Assembly: GCA_002071385.1 (NCBI GenBank)
Contig: MWFB01000002.1
Location: 62,001 to 126,000 of the forward strand
Source of the DNA: Bacteroidetes bacterium ADurb.Bin013
GTDB lineage: Bacteria > Bacteroidota > Bacteroidia > Bacteroidales > UBA932
Direction: 5' to 3'
Length of the DNA: 64,000 nucleotides
The notes beneath the pieces are model-generated. The model worked only from the letters and a program-made list of their open reading frames with translations. It made no database searches and had not been told where the DNA came from. Shown one piece after another: positions 38,281-46,655 of this stretch. Each line of letters begins with the position of its first letter. Within the stretch, counting starts at the first letter, position 1. The translations under genes and the position numbers were made by a program.

Positions 38281-39576
38281 TCAGCGTGTTGGTGCCAACT
38301 CAAAGTAGACAGGAATCGATATCTTCACACGTACTTTTTCACCTTTCTTTTCTCCAGGTTTCCATTTTGGTGAAGCAGCAATGACGCGGACAGCCTCCTC
38401 GTCCAGCAGGGGATGTACCGGCCTGGTAACCTCAACCAGTGATACTGCGCCGTTTTTCTCAATAACAAATGAGACCATTACACGACCACTGATACCCTGG
38501 ATCACTGCTTCCCGCGGATAACGACGGTACTTGTATAGCCATCTGTCCACAAATGATTGTATATCACCATTCATGAATTTTGGAGGAATATCCACTTCAT
38601 TGTATGCATACACGGGATCGTCCCCGGTAGCCTGCAAGGGAGCAGACTCCTTCCGGAAAAGATCTCCCGGGTCATTGGCCGCTTCCATAATGAACAAGGA
38701 TATGTACTGGCAAAAAGCATCCATCCTTTCATAGTCCGGCTTATCGGGAGTGTCGCGCAAGGTCTGGTGGTGTGGTTGCAATCCCGTAGTGAACAGGCAG
38801 GAAGGTATCCTCTGCTCCAGAAAAGCCTGGTGATCAGACATGAAGTAATCGGTCCCATAAACCTGTACTTTTGGCATGAAAGGACTGTATGTCAGGCGGG
38901 TAAGAAGGCGTTCCATTTCATAGTGAGGCTGCCCGCAATAAGCTGCTGGGAGATTCTCAAGAGAGGCGCCGCCCACCCTGTCCAGGTTGATCATCATTTT
39001 AACAGCAGAAGCAGGAAATGCCCTGTTAATAAAATACCAGGACCCAAGCCCCCCTTTCTGGCCGGCCCCGAAAGCCACGAACAAAAGGCTTCTCTTGAAC
39101 ATGAAATGCTGACTCCGGGCAGCCCCTGCCAGTTCAATCAAAGCAGCAACTCCCGAGGCATTGGCATCGGCTCCGGGATAAATGCACAGCGAGTCTTTCC
39201 CGTTTACGCGCATGGTATAGGTCCCCAGGTTATCGTAGTGGGCTCCAATGACTATATATTCTTCCCTCAGCAGAGGATCATATCCGGGAATGACAGCCAC
39301 CACATTGCAGGAATACAGTGTATCCTTTGTCTCCTCGTCAATAAAGGAGAAATCCTGGTAACCTTCGGGATAGAGCAATTCAAGACCCTTGCCGGAAAAT
39401 TGACGGGAAATATAGGCAGCTGCGTCGGACTCCCCCTTCGAGCCGGCCTTCCTTCCCATGTATTTATTGGCAGTCAGCTCTTTTACGTGCGTTCTGAGTG
39501 CACTTTCAAAAGAATCCTGAGCCTGCACGGTGGCAAGACCCAGGATCATTGTAATGAGGATAGCAAGAATTTTCAT
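38281..39576 (-). CDS. M28-like (Zn-peptidase fold) protein fused to a TonB C-terminal domain; catalytic Glu pair missing
   Basis: 431 aa. A signal peptide (residues 1-20, ending VQAQ), an M28 aminopeptidase-like domain (about 25-300) and a TonB_C domain (about 335-428, YPREAVIQGISGRVMVSFVIEKNG ending in PVYFEL). Zinc ligands His113 (GAHYD), Asp137 (GADANAS), Asp199 (NLDR) and His270 region (HHQTLRDTPD) remain. The position that should read Glu-Glu (GAEExGLxGS) reads GAGQKGGLGS: catalytic base and one metal ligand are Gly172 and Gln173. The peptidase is therefore probably inactive or changed. It is translationally coupled to gcvT (4-base overlap). Confidence 0.85.
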   Translation of the reverse strand: MKILAILITMILGLATVQAQDSFESALRTHVKELTANKYMGRKAGSKGESDAAAYISRQFSGKGLELLYPEGYQDFSFIDEETKDTLYSCNVVAVIPGYDPLLREEYIVIGAHYDNLGTYTMRVNGKDSLCIYPGADANASGVAALIELAGAARSQHFMFKRSLLFVAFGAGQKGGLGSWYFINRAFPASAVKMMINLDRVGGASLENLPAAYCGQPHYEMERLLTRLTYSPFMPKVQVYGTDYFMSDHQAFLEQRIPSCLFTTGLQPHHQTLRDTPDKPDYERMDAFCQYISLFIMEAANDPGDLFRKESAPLQATGDDPVYAYNEVDIPPKFMNGDIQSFVDRWLYKYRRYPREAVIQGISGRVMVSFVIEKNGAVSLVEVTRPVHPLLDEEAVRVIAASPKWKPGEKKGEKVRVKISIPVYFELAPTR

Positions 39577-40682
39577 TGTTTTTTATAAAACGGCGGGCGG
39601 ACCACCTCGGCCTTCAAAAGGCGGTCTCGTATTTTTATGTACAACTCTGTTTCCAACCCGGCATAGGCCGTTTCTACATATGCCATTCCTATGCCAATCT
39701 TTAACATGGGAGACATGGTACCGGATGTTACACGGCCAATCTCCTTTCCATCAGCTGCACAAACCGAATACTCATGCCTTGGTATTCCCTTGTCTATCAT
39801 TTTGAATCCCACCAGTTTACGTGAAACACCCCTGGATTTTTGTTCCTGCAGGAAGGCCCTGTCGATGAAATCTCCTTTTGCTTCAGTAAATTTTGTTATC
39901 CAACCCAGACCGGCTTCCAGCGGAGAGGTGGTGTCATCTATGTCATTTCCATAAAGACAGAAACCCATTTCAAGGCGTAATGTATCGCGGGCTCCCAATC
40001 CTGCCGCCATCAGTCCGAACTCTTTCCCGGCTTCAAACAATGCCTTCCAAAGTTGCTCCCCGTCGCGGTTGGCCACGTATATCTCACATCCCCCGGCTCC
40101 GGTATAACCCGTGATGGACAGGATCGCCTGCGGAATCCCTGCAACGGTGCATTTCCGGAATGTATAGTATTCCATATCCATGACAGGGGCATCACAGATC
40201 TTTTGGACTATCTTCATGGCATTCGGTCCCTGAACGGCCAGCTGGCATATTTCTGAAGAGGCATCATACAGTTCCTTTCCGGGAGTAATCCCGAAGCGGG
40301 GTGCATGGGAGCAGAGGTGTTCCCAGTCTTTTGCGGTATTGGCAGCATTGACGACCAATAAATAGGTCTGTTCGTCTACCCTGTATACCAGCAAATCGTC
40401 CACTATGCCTCCCCTTCCATTGGGAAAACAGGTGTATTGCACTTTCCCGTCCTGAAGCAATGAGGCGTCGTTTGATGTTACATATTGAATAAATGGCAGC
40501 GCATTGGGTCCTTTGACCCATATCTCCCCCATATGGCTGACGTCAAAGACACCGGCACTGGTGCGAACCTGGATATGTTCCGCATTAATTCCCTGGTATT
40601 CAACAGGCATTAAAAATCCGGCAAAGGGCACCATTTTGGCCCCCAGCTCTTCGTGGAACCGGGTAAAAACTGTTTGTTTCAT
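39573..40682 (-). CDS. gcvT: Glycine cleavage system aminomethyltransferase (T protein)
   Basis: 369 aa. It transfers the methylene group from aminomethyl-lipoyl H protein to tetrahydrofolate. Recognisable stretches: [17 protein letters not shown] near 47-63, [12 protein letters not shown] near 90, QGPNAMK near 152, [13 protein letters not shown] near 194-206 (folate site), [22 protein letters not shown] near 232-253 (catalytic Asp region) and a C-terminal GCV_T_C domain. No other gcv genes are in the window. It lies between a SPOR lipoprotein gene (3-base gap) and the M28-like gene. Confidence 0.95.
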   Translation of the reverse strand: MKQTVFTRFHEELGAKMVPFAGFLMPVEYQGINAEHIQVRTSAGVFDVSHMGEIWVKGPNALPFIQYVTSNDASLLQDGKVQYTCFPNGRGGIVDDLLVYRVDEQTYLLVVNAANTAKDWEHLCSHAPRFGITPGKELYDASSEICQLAVQGPNAMKIVQKICDAPVMDMEYYTFRKCTVAGIPQAILSITGYTGAGGCEIYVANRDGEQLWKALFEAGKEFGLMAAGLGARDTLRLEMGFCLYGNDIDDTTSPLEAGLGWITKFTEAKGDFIDRAFLQEQKSRGVSRKLVGFKMIDKGIPRHEYSVCAADGKEIGRVTSGTMSPMLKIGIGMAYVETAYAGLETELYIKIRDRLLKAEVVRPPFYKKQ

Positions 40683-40685
40683 AGA

Positions 40686-41162
40686 TCAGAAGTGTAGGTT
40701 TTGGTTGGTATCATATACCCAGACATCGTAAGGAGTGATGTCCAGGGCAAACATTGTGTACATCTTGTTATAAGCCTCTGAAAGTGAATTTGACTGGTAG
40801 GCCGAAATAACCGAATAACCATTCCTGAATTCCAGCCTTTTGGGTTGATAACCCAAGCGGGTCAAAGTTTCCATCATTCTTTTGGCATTGTTGTCCATAA
40901 TGAAGCTTCCCAGGACCACATGGTATCTTTTCAAAGCCTCTTTCTCCGCTTCGATCCTGGCCAGCGAATCCAGCCGGAACTGTTCCAGTCTGGCAGCCTC
41001 CTGCTCCCTTGCGAGCTTATCAAGTGAATCCTTAATGATTTGTTCCTTCTTCTGCTTTAACTCTACAGAGGTAGGCATTCCTAATCTGGAACGTATCCAA
41101 TCGCAGGAATTCAAACTGCCCAGCAGCATGATTCCAATGAGCAACGGGAATATTTTCTTCAT
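40686..41162 (-). CDS. SPOR-domain lipoprotein
   Basis: 158 aa. Lipoprotein signal with lipobox SLNSC (Cys20), a charged helical stretch at about 35-80 rich in Glu, Lys and Arg, and a C-terminal SPOR domain ([20 protein letters not shown] near 80-100, [20 protein letters not shown]) that in other proteins binds denuded glycan strands at division sites. The ATG at 41162 starts the signal peptide; the longer in-frame reading begins upstream of the promoter box. First gene of a SPOR-gcvT-M28 operon. Confidence 0.88.
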   Translation of the reverse strand: MKKIFPLLIGIMLLGSLNSCDWIRSRLGMPTSVELKQKKEQIIKDSLDKLAREQEAARLEQFRLDSLARIEAEKEALKRYHVVLGSFIMDNNAKRMMETLTRLGYQPKRLEFRNGYSVISAYQSNSLSEAYNKMYTMFALDITPYDVWVYDTNQNLHF

Positions 41163-41191
41163 AATAAAATCAATAGATAGTTTTTGTATGA

Positions 41192-41199
41192 CAAATATA
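41192..41199 (-). promoter_or_regulatory. Putative -7 box of the SPOR-gcvT operon (TATATTTG on minus strand)
   Basis: Exact consensus 29 bases upstream of the ATG at 41162, with TTG on the minus strand at about 41219-41217 for the -33 element. The 87-bp gap to the divergent CapA-like gene shows no equally good plus-strand box. Confidence 0.5.
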
Positions 41200-41249
41200 C
41201 ATGAAAAAAACGGGAACAATGAAAAAAGGGGTAACTTGCAACAGGTATT

Positions 41250-42494
41250 ATGGCAAATAAGATCCGGACAGCATGTATCCTTGTTTTGGTTTTCCTGCCG
41301 CTAAGCGTTTTTCCGCAAGATGTGGCCCGGGTCCGTTTCTGTTTTGCAGGAGACTTGATGCAGCACGGTACACAAATCCGGTCAGCCCTTCAACCTGACG
41401 GTTCATACCGGTACGACACTTGTTTTTCATATATCAGGGACCGGTTCCGGAATGCAGATTTTGCAGTTTTGAACATGGAGACGACTTACAGCGGCCCCCC
41501 CTATACGGGGTATCCGTCTTTTTCTTCTCCCGATGATCTGGCCATATCCACCAAAAAAGCCGGGGTCAATGTTTTTCTTACTGCCAACAACCATATCCTT
41601 GACAAGGGAGTTGAGGGTGCCCGCAGAACCGTGTCGTTGTACGATTCCCTGGGCATAATGCACACGGGGACCATACGTCCCTGGATCATATTGGAAAAAA
41701 ACGGGATCAAGACAGCCCTGCTGAACTATACTTATACAAGCAATAACAATTCAGGCAACGAGTCCTTCATGCTCAACCTGACAGATACCTCTCTCATAAG
41801 GAGGCATATAGGCGAAGTCCGGGATAATGGTGCAGATTGCATTATCTGCTGCATGCACTGGGGAGTGGAGTACCAGTTGCACTCTGCTCCCGAACAGCGT
41901 CTGCTGGCTCACTGGCTCAGGAAGGCCGGAGTAACCGCTGTGATTGGATCTCACCCGCACGTTCCCCAAAGTATAGAGGTTGTGAACGGAGAAGACGGAA
42001 AGCCCGCCTTCCTGGTTGCTTACTCTCTGGGAAACTTTATTTCCAACCAACCCGAGCCATTTACCAGGATGGGTTTGATCCTGAATTTTGAACTGGTGAT
42101 TACCCAGACAGGCCCCTGCATTGAATCTCTCTGGTATGAATGGATCTGGACCTGGTGTCCGGTCAGGGACGGAAAAAAAACGTATCTTGTTGTACCGGTG
42201 TCTGATAACCGCCTGTACAGGGAAATTGCTACAGAGCCGTCCGATACGCTGCTGATTGTTAAAACTATAAAAACACTTCGTAACTTTATGCGCGAAACAT
42301 CTCCCGCCATTTATGAACGTATCAGATATCCCGCTTATGAACGAAAAAATCTTTATTTTGGAATCCATCCCGCCATCCGACCTTTATGGACCCGACAGCC
42401 CGTTGATTCCCCTGTTAAAGGAAAATTTTCCACAGTTAAAGATCATAGCCAGGGGAGAACAACTCAAGGTTCAGGGACCACCGGAAATAATTGA
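41250..42494 (+). CDS. CapA family protein (poly-gamma-glutamate capsule-type metallophosphatase fold)
   Basis: 414 aa with a signal peptide ending near SVFPQ. CapA/PgsA core: VRFCFAGDLMQHGTQI near 27-42, FAVLNMETTYSG near 71, FLTANNHILDKG near 107, CMHWGVEY near 205 and VIGSHPHVPQ near 233 with the YSLGNFISNQ motif near 260. The final 52 residues (363-414) are read from DNA that also encodes the first 52 residues of PhoH in another frame and look unrelated to CapA, so the original stop was probably lost. Function in this organism is unknown; some relatives act in capsule polymer synthesis. Confidence 0.85.
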   Translation: MANKIRTACILVLVFLPLSVFPQDVARVRFCFAGDLMQHGTQIRSALQPDGSYRYDTCFSYIRDRFRNADFAVLNMETTYSGPPYTGYPSFSSPDDLAISTKKAGVNVFLTANNHILDKGVEGARRTVSLYDSLGIMHTGTIRPWIILEKNGIKTALLNYTYTSNNNSGNESFMLNLTDTSLIRRHIGEVRDNGADCIICCMHWGVEYQLHSAPEQRLLAHWLRKAGVTAVIGSHPHVPQSIEVVNGEDGKPAFLVAYSLGNFISNQPEPFTRMGLILNFELVITQTGPCIESLWYEWIWTWCPVRDGKKTYLVVPVSDNRLYREIATEPSDTLLIVKTIKTLRNFMRETSPAIYERIRYPAYERKNLYFGIHPAIRPLWTRQPVDSPVKGKFSTVKDHSQGRTTQGSGTTGNN

Positions 42495-43386
42495 CCGGTT
42501 TGAGGAAAAGCTGGAAAGCGTTGTGGCTTTATATGAAAAAAGACAACACCTGTCCCGTGAAAGCCTCTTTTCCATATTAAGCGGCGCAGTGCAGGCAGAT
42601 GCCGGTGAAAAGAAAGAAACGGACAACATTCTGGTTTACGGGAATAATGGGGCCCTCATACGTGCCAGGACAAAAAACCAGGAACTCCTTGTAAAATCCT
42701 ATGAAGAACACGATCTGGTCTTTGCGGAAGGCCCTGCCGGTACCGGAAAAACCTACACGGCAATTGCCCTTGCCGTACGTGCTTGGAAAAATAAGGAAGT
42801 CCGCAGGATAATCCTGACCCGTCCGGCCGTGGAGGCGGGAGAGCAGCTGGGCTTTCTTCCGGGAGACATGAAGGAGAAACTCGATCCTTACCTCCAGCCT
42901 TTATACGACGCACTTCGGGACATGATACCAGCTAAAAGACTGGAATCGCTTATGGAGGAAGGTGTCGTGCAAATAGCCCCGCTGGCGTACATGAGGGGAA
43001 GAACGCTGGACCACGCATGTGTGATCCTGGATGAAGCTCAGAACACAAGCCTGTCGCAACTCAAAATGTTCCTCACCAGGATGGGAAAAGACGCAAAATT
43101 TATCATAACAGGAGATACCAGCCAGATAGATCTGGTCAAAAAGAGTGACAGCGGATTGTCCCGCTGCATGGAGCTGCTGCGTGATATCAGGGGTATCGCT
43201 TTCGTCCGTTTCGATTCGGGTGATATCATAAGACACCCGCTGGTAAAAAAGATAGTGGCTGCTTTCGCCACACTACCAGCTGCCGGAAGCCCCGCCGCCT
43301 CCTCCAAGACCTCCTCCAAAGCCGCCAAAACCGCCACCACCGAAGCCTCCGCCTCCGAATCCGCCACCAAAACCTCCGGTTCCTGA
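42337..43386 (+). CDS. phoH: PhoH family ATPase
   Basis: 349 aa. After an N-terminal KH-like region (LKIIARGEQLKVQGPPEII near 35-53) comes the P-loop AEGPAGTGKTYTAIALAVRA near 133-152, TRPAVEAGEQLGFLPGDMKEK near 163-183, LAYMRGRTLDHACVILDEAQ near 215-234 (Walker B) and ITGDTSQIDL near 256. Cellular role is unproved; relatives are linked to RNA metabolism. The last 37 residues (Ala/Ser/Thr/Lys-rich) are read antisense to the Gly-rich tail of the convergent gene. ATG 42337 is preferred over 42313; the first 158 bp overlap the CapA gene. Confidence 0.93.
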   Translation: MNEKIFILESIPPSDLYGPDSPLIPLLKENFPQLKIIARGEQLKVQGPPEIIDRFEEKLESVVALYEKRQHLSRESLFSILSGAVQADAGEKKETDNILVYGNNGALIRARTKNQELLVKSYEEHDLVFAEGPAGTGKTYTAIALAVRAWKNKEVRRIILTRPAVEAGEQLGFLPGDMKEKLDPYLQPLYDALRDMIPAKRLESLMEEGVVQIAPLAYMRGRTLDHACVILDEAQNTSLSQLKMFLTRMGKDAKFIITGDTSQIDLVKKSDSGLSRCMELLRDIRGIAFVRFDSGDIIRHPLVKKIVAAFATLPAAGSPAASSKTSSKAAKTATTEASASESATKTSGS

Positions 43387-44100
43387 ACCTCCCCTGCTTC
43401 TTCCTCCCAGAAGATTGGCTAAGATCATCAATTCCAGCATGCTGGGTCCTTTCCTGTTGCTTCCGCCCAGGTTGGTCGGGCCTTTTCTTTTATTGGCTAT
43501 ATAAATGATCAGGATAAAGAAAAGCAGGATCAAGAATACTGTCAGTACTGCCACCACCCCGGCAGGTGTGTCATCCCTGTTTTCCCTGGCTGTATTGTAT
43601 TCACCTGTGGCAACCTCCCTGATTGACCTCACACCTGCCCTGACTCCTTCAAAATAGTTATCTTGCCTGAACAGGGGGATCATGTCATAGGTAATGATCC
43701 TTTTGGATAACGCATCGGTCAGCACACCTTCCAGACCGTAGCCGACAGAAATCGCTACGCGTCCACCGGGGATTCCCTGTGTGTGTTCCACCAGCAAGAC
43801 AACCCCGTTGTTGTTCCTGGCCGTCCCAACTCCCCAGTTTACCAACACCTGGTAAGCTGCCATATTGATATCCTCCCCGCCAAGATCGGCAACCGTAACC
43901 ACGCATATCTGATTGGATGTGGTGTTATCGATATCGACGAGTTCCGCCTCAAGCATTTCCGTTTCTTCAGAGGTGAACAAACCGGCAAAATCATTCACCA
44001 GACGCTGAACCTCGGGACGCTCAGGCACCTGAGCCTGCAGTGAAAAAGAGAACCCCAGAACACAGACTATGATTATCAGTATGTTAGCGGATCTTTTCAT
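43273..44100 (-). CDS. TPM-domain protein (YgcG family) with glycine-rich tail
   Basis: 275 aa. Signal peptide ending near SLQAQ, a periplasmic TPM domain at about 28-175 (VNDFAGLFTSEE, VVTVADLGGEDINMAAYQVL, GVVLLVEHTQGIPGGRVAISVGYGLEG), one membrane helix near 185-207, and a tail from about 238 of GGF/GGG repeats ending GASGSW. TPM-domain proteins are uncharacterised envelope proteins; some act in photosystem repair in plants. It overlaps phoH by 114 bases tail to tail, and its ATG overlaps the stop of the upstream TPM gene. Confidence 0.9.
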   Translation of the reverse strand: MKRSANILIIIVCVLGFSFSLQAQVPERPEVQRLVNDFAGLFTSEETEMLEAELVDIDNTTSNQICVVTVADLGGEDINMAAYQVLVNWGVGTARNNNGVVLLVEHTQGIPGGRVAISVGYGLEGVLTDALSKRIITYDMIPLFRQDNYFEGVRAGVRSIREVATGEYNTARENRDDTPAGVVAVLTVFLILLFFILIIYIANKRKGPTNLGGSNRKGPSMLELMILANLLGGRSRGGSGTGGFGGGFGGGGFGGGGFGGFGGGLGGGGGASGSW

Positions 44101-44528
44101 GATCCAAATGATATATCGTTGGGTAATTCATTGACATCGTCAGGTTGATAGGGAAAATACCGGGTCAGTTTGACACCTATCTCTTCCACTGCGGCACAAA
44201 TGCCTTCAGTAAAGCGACCCGTGACAAAGGATTCTTTCATGATCTCTTTCACGGAATCCCAGAAACCTTCCGGAACAACGGCATTGATGCCCGTATCGCC
44301 TATGACCGCGAATTTCCTGGATTCGCTGGCCAGATAGATAAGTACAGAGTTACGGTCCCTGGTTTTATACATCTTCAGCTGATTGAAAACGAATACTGCA
44401 CGCTCCAGCGAAGAGGAAGGACAGTATGTCTCAATGTGTACCCTGATTTCTCCGGAAGTTTTCAATTCGGCCCGGGTTATCGTTTCGACGATCGATTTCT
44501 TATCCCTGGATGAAAATAGATGTTGCAT
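44097..44528 (-). CDS. TPM-domain protein (cytoplasmic, short)
   Basis: 143 aa. A single TPM domain without signal peptide: SIVETITRAELKTSGEIRVHIET near 12-34, NSVLIYLASESRKFAVIGDTGINAVV near 60-85 and FTEGICAAVEEIGVKLTRYFP near 107. Pairs of one short and one secreted TPM gene are common, often beside lemA; lemA is not adjacent here. Overlaps the next gene by four bases (ATGA). Confidence 0.88.
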   Translation of the reverse strand: MQHLFSSRDKKSIVETITRAELKTSGEIRVHIETYCPSSSLERAVFVFNQLKMYKTRDRNSVLIYLASESRKFAVIGDTGINAVVPEGFWDSVKEIMKESFVTGRFTEGICAAVEEIGVKLTRYFPYQPDDVNELPNDISFGS

Positions 44529-44534
44529 CTGATC

Positions 44535-45590
44535 TCAGTCTGATTGGGAGTTATCACCTGCTTTTCGCACGCATCTTACAGATGCAAATACCGATGACTT
44601 ATCGGTAGCTGCACAGGAAAACCTGTCTACCGCATAATGTATCAAACGGTAGTAGCCCTGGTTGCCATCAGCACAGGCAGCCCACCAGAATGAAGTCTGA
44701 CCATACCCGGAAAAAGTATCCCCGGAAAGGATCGCATATCCTGCCGGAAGGGCATTCCAGCCTGTTGTATTTGTCTTTTCATTATCGGGGTGGTACATCC
44801 AGACCTTGTTTCCGTTGACCCGTGCATCAAGTGCAAAAATCTCCCCCAAACCGTTCCAGGGATCAAAAAAGCCCATGGCTGTACCACTGACTGCCGTTGC
44901 CAGATCTGCCCAATCCTCGGCCGTGGGGATGCTCCAACCCTGGGGGCAGACACCCTGTGGGCCGTTTCCCAGGCCACTGGCCGGCAGGGGAGGTGACACC
45001 GGTGTGTTATCTCCGGAAAGAGCCTGATTCCAGCTATATAAGCCTCCCATCATGAATCCCAGCGCCGGGATGTTGGAATAGGTCATGCCCACTTCATTCC
45101 AGTTCAGATTTTGAATAAACCAGTCCAGGTTTCCAAAACGCTTGAAATAATAGATATTGTTGTCCCTTGGATCAATTATTGAATCCCCGGAAGGTATGAA
45201 ACCTTCCATCATGACAGAAAAAACATCATGTATGACGGTAGTGGAACGGGAAGTGGAGCTTTTTGTGTAGCCTTCAGCCGATGCCATCAGTGTGAGGGTG
45301 TAGGTACCCAGGCTGTCCGGCATGGTAAACCAGGCTGATCGGGCAACTATCGAATCGGGCGTAAAATGTTTTCCCTGAAAAGTATAAACTATCGAATCTT
45401 CCTCCGGCTTTGTAATTCCCGAGGCTTCAATCAGGATGGAATCGCCCGGAAAGGTATAGGATGGCAGATTGAAAGTCAGGGCTCCGAACATGTACAGGGT
45501 GTCCGGATCGTCCTTTTTGCATCCTGCTGTAAGTGTAATGATGAAAATGGATACCAGGAGAAAAAATGTATTTGATTTTTTACTTTCCAT
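44535..45590 (-). CDS. FISUMP-domain lipoprotein
   Basis: 351 aa. Lipoprotein signal with lipobox LTAGC (Cys near 23), a PKD/Ig-like beta region (about 40-150) and a C-terminal Fibrobacter succinogenes major paralogous domain, recognised by CPQGWSIPTAEDWADL, GWNALPAGY, the FWWAACADG stretch and the final SVFASVRCVRKAG. Such proteins are surface lipoproteins of unknown ligand. ATG at 45590 gives the signal peptide; a longer upstream reading overlaps the divergent apbE gene. The TPM pair follows after six bases. Confidence 0.85.
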   Translation of the reverse strand: MESKKSNTFFLLVSIFIITLTAGCKKDDPDTLYMFGALTFNLPSYTFPGDSILIEASGITKPEEDSIVYTFQGKHFTPDSIVARSAWFTMPDSLGTYTLTLMASAEGYTKSSTSRSTTVIHDVFSVMMEGFIPSGDSIIDPRDNNIYYFKRFGNLDWFIQNLNWNEVGMTYSNIPALGFMMGGLYSWNQALSGDNTPVSPPLPASGLGNGPQGVCPQGWSIPTAEDWADLATAVSGTAMGFFDPWNGLGEIFALDARVNGNKVWMYHPDNEKTNTTGWNALPAGYAILSGDTFSGYGQTSFWWAACADGNQGYYRLIHYAVDRFSCAATDKSSVFASVRCVRKAGDNSQSD

Positions 45591-45605
45591 ATCAATTATA
45601 ATCTG

Positions 45606-45613
45606 CAAATGTA
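45606..45613 (-). promoter_or_regulatory. Putative -7 box of the FISUMP/TPM operon (TACATTTG on minus strand)
   Basis: Exact consensus 15 bases before the ATG at 45590. It lies 12 bases from the rightward -7 box of apbE in a 48-bp divergent gap. Confidence 0.45.
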
Positions 45614-45625
45614 GGTAAAAATTTG

Positions 45626-45633
45626 TAGCTTTG
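45626..45633 (+). promoter_or_regulatory. Putative -7 box of apbE (TAGCTTTG)
   Basis: Exact consensus, five bases before the apbE ATG at 45639. Confidence 0.45.
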
Positions 45634-45638
45634 TGTAA

Positions 45639-46655
45639 ATGATACAAAAAGCATTTTCTATTATTATCCTGCTCATTCTGTTCCTTTTTACTCCCGCCTG
45701 CAACCAGTTGCCCCGTTACGAGTGTCTTGAAGGGAGTGCCCTGGGAACAACGTATGCCATCACGTTCAGGATACCGCCCGATGCACCGTCCGGTTTTACC
45801 GCCAATGCAGAGCAAAAACTGACTGCTGCCTTTGAAATGATCAACAATTCAATGTCTATATACAACAATCATTCCTTAATCCATAAAATCAATCATAATA
45901 TTTCACAGGAGACAGACAGCCTGTTCAGAATCGTATACCAAAGATCTTTGGAGATCACAACCCTGACAGGAGGGGCCTTTGATATATCGGCGGCTCCTTT
46001 ATTTGATTTATGGGGATTTGGATTTGAAAACAAGGATACCATCAGAAAGGAAAGTCTGGCTGAGGTCAAAGAATATACGGGCATGGATAAATTCCGCCTT
46101 GAAGGGACGCTCCTTTATAAGGCAGATCCGCGGTGCAGACTGAGTATGAATGCCATAGCCAAAGGATTCACCTGTGATTTGATAGCCGGTGAGTTATCAG
46201 CATTCGGTATAGAGGATATGCTGGTGGAGATAGGCGGTGAGATTGCCTGCAAGGGCCTGAATCCTAAAAAAAAGCCGTGGCGCATAGGTATAGACAATCC
46301 CGTTGACGGGAACATTCATCCGGGTGAAATGATCCAGGCTGTGATAATCATGACAGACAAAGGTCTGGCTACTTCAGGTAATTACAGGAATTATTACATA
46401 GAAAACGGTCAAAAATTCGCACATATCATAGATCCCGTATCCGGCCTTCCTGTGAATCACAACCTGTTGAGTGCAACTGTCATTGCCAGTGACTGCATGA
46501 CAGCAGACGCGTTCGCCACCGCTTTTATGGTTATGGGTCTGGAAGCCAGTATTGCGTTCCTCAAACAACATTCTGAACTGGGAGCATACCTGATATACGA
46601 CCAAAACGGGGTATTCGGGACGTATGCCACCGATAATATCATTATTGAATTATGA
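45639..46655 (+). CDS. apbE: FAD:protein FMN transferase (ApbE), lipoprotein
   Basis: 338 aa. Lipobox TPAC (Cys21). ApbE attaches FMN to Thr/Ser of exported redox proteins (for example Nqr/Rnf subunits). Active-site motifs: SMSIYNNHSL near 71, GGAFDISAAPLFDLWGF near 111-127, NAIAKGF at 171-177, EIGGEIACKG near 197, TSGNYRNYYIENGQKFAHIIDP near 245-266 and the metal site TADAFATAF at 288-296. All are kept, so an active enzyme is expected. A related but degenerate copy overlaps its end. Confidence 0.93.
   Translation: MIQKAFSIIILLILFLFTPACNQLPRYECLEGSALGTTYAITFRIPPDAPSGFTANAEQKLTAAFEMINNSMSIYNNHSLIHKINHNISQETDSLFRIVYQRSLEITTLTGGAFDISAAPLFDLWGFGFENKDTIRKESLAEVKEYTGMDKFRLEGTLLYKADPRCRLSMNAIAKGFTCDLIAGELSAFGIEDMLVEIGGEIACKGLNPKKKPWRIGIDNPVDGNIHPGEMIQAVIIMTDKGLATSGNYRNYYIENGQKFAHIIDPVSGLPVNHNLLSATVIASDCMTADAFATAFMVMGLEASIAFLKQHSELGAYLIYDQNGVFGTYATDNIIIEL

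Noticed and set aside
38557-39588. A 343-codon open frame on the plus strand, antisense to the M28-TonB_C gene
   Set aside because: It mirrors the codon pattern of the real gene, has no recognisable domain, no promoter and no start context. The minus-strand gene has a signal peptide and two known domains.
43280-43385. Short repeated units that look array-like
   Set aside because: They encode the GGF/GGG tail of the TPM protein; unit length and sequence vary, there are no spacers, and no cas genes are nearby, so this is not CRISPR.
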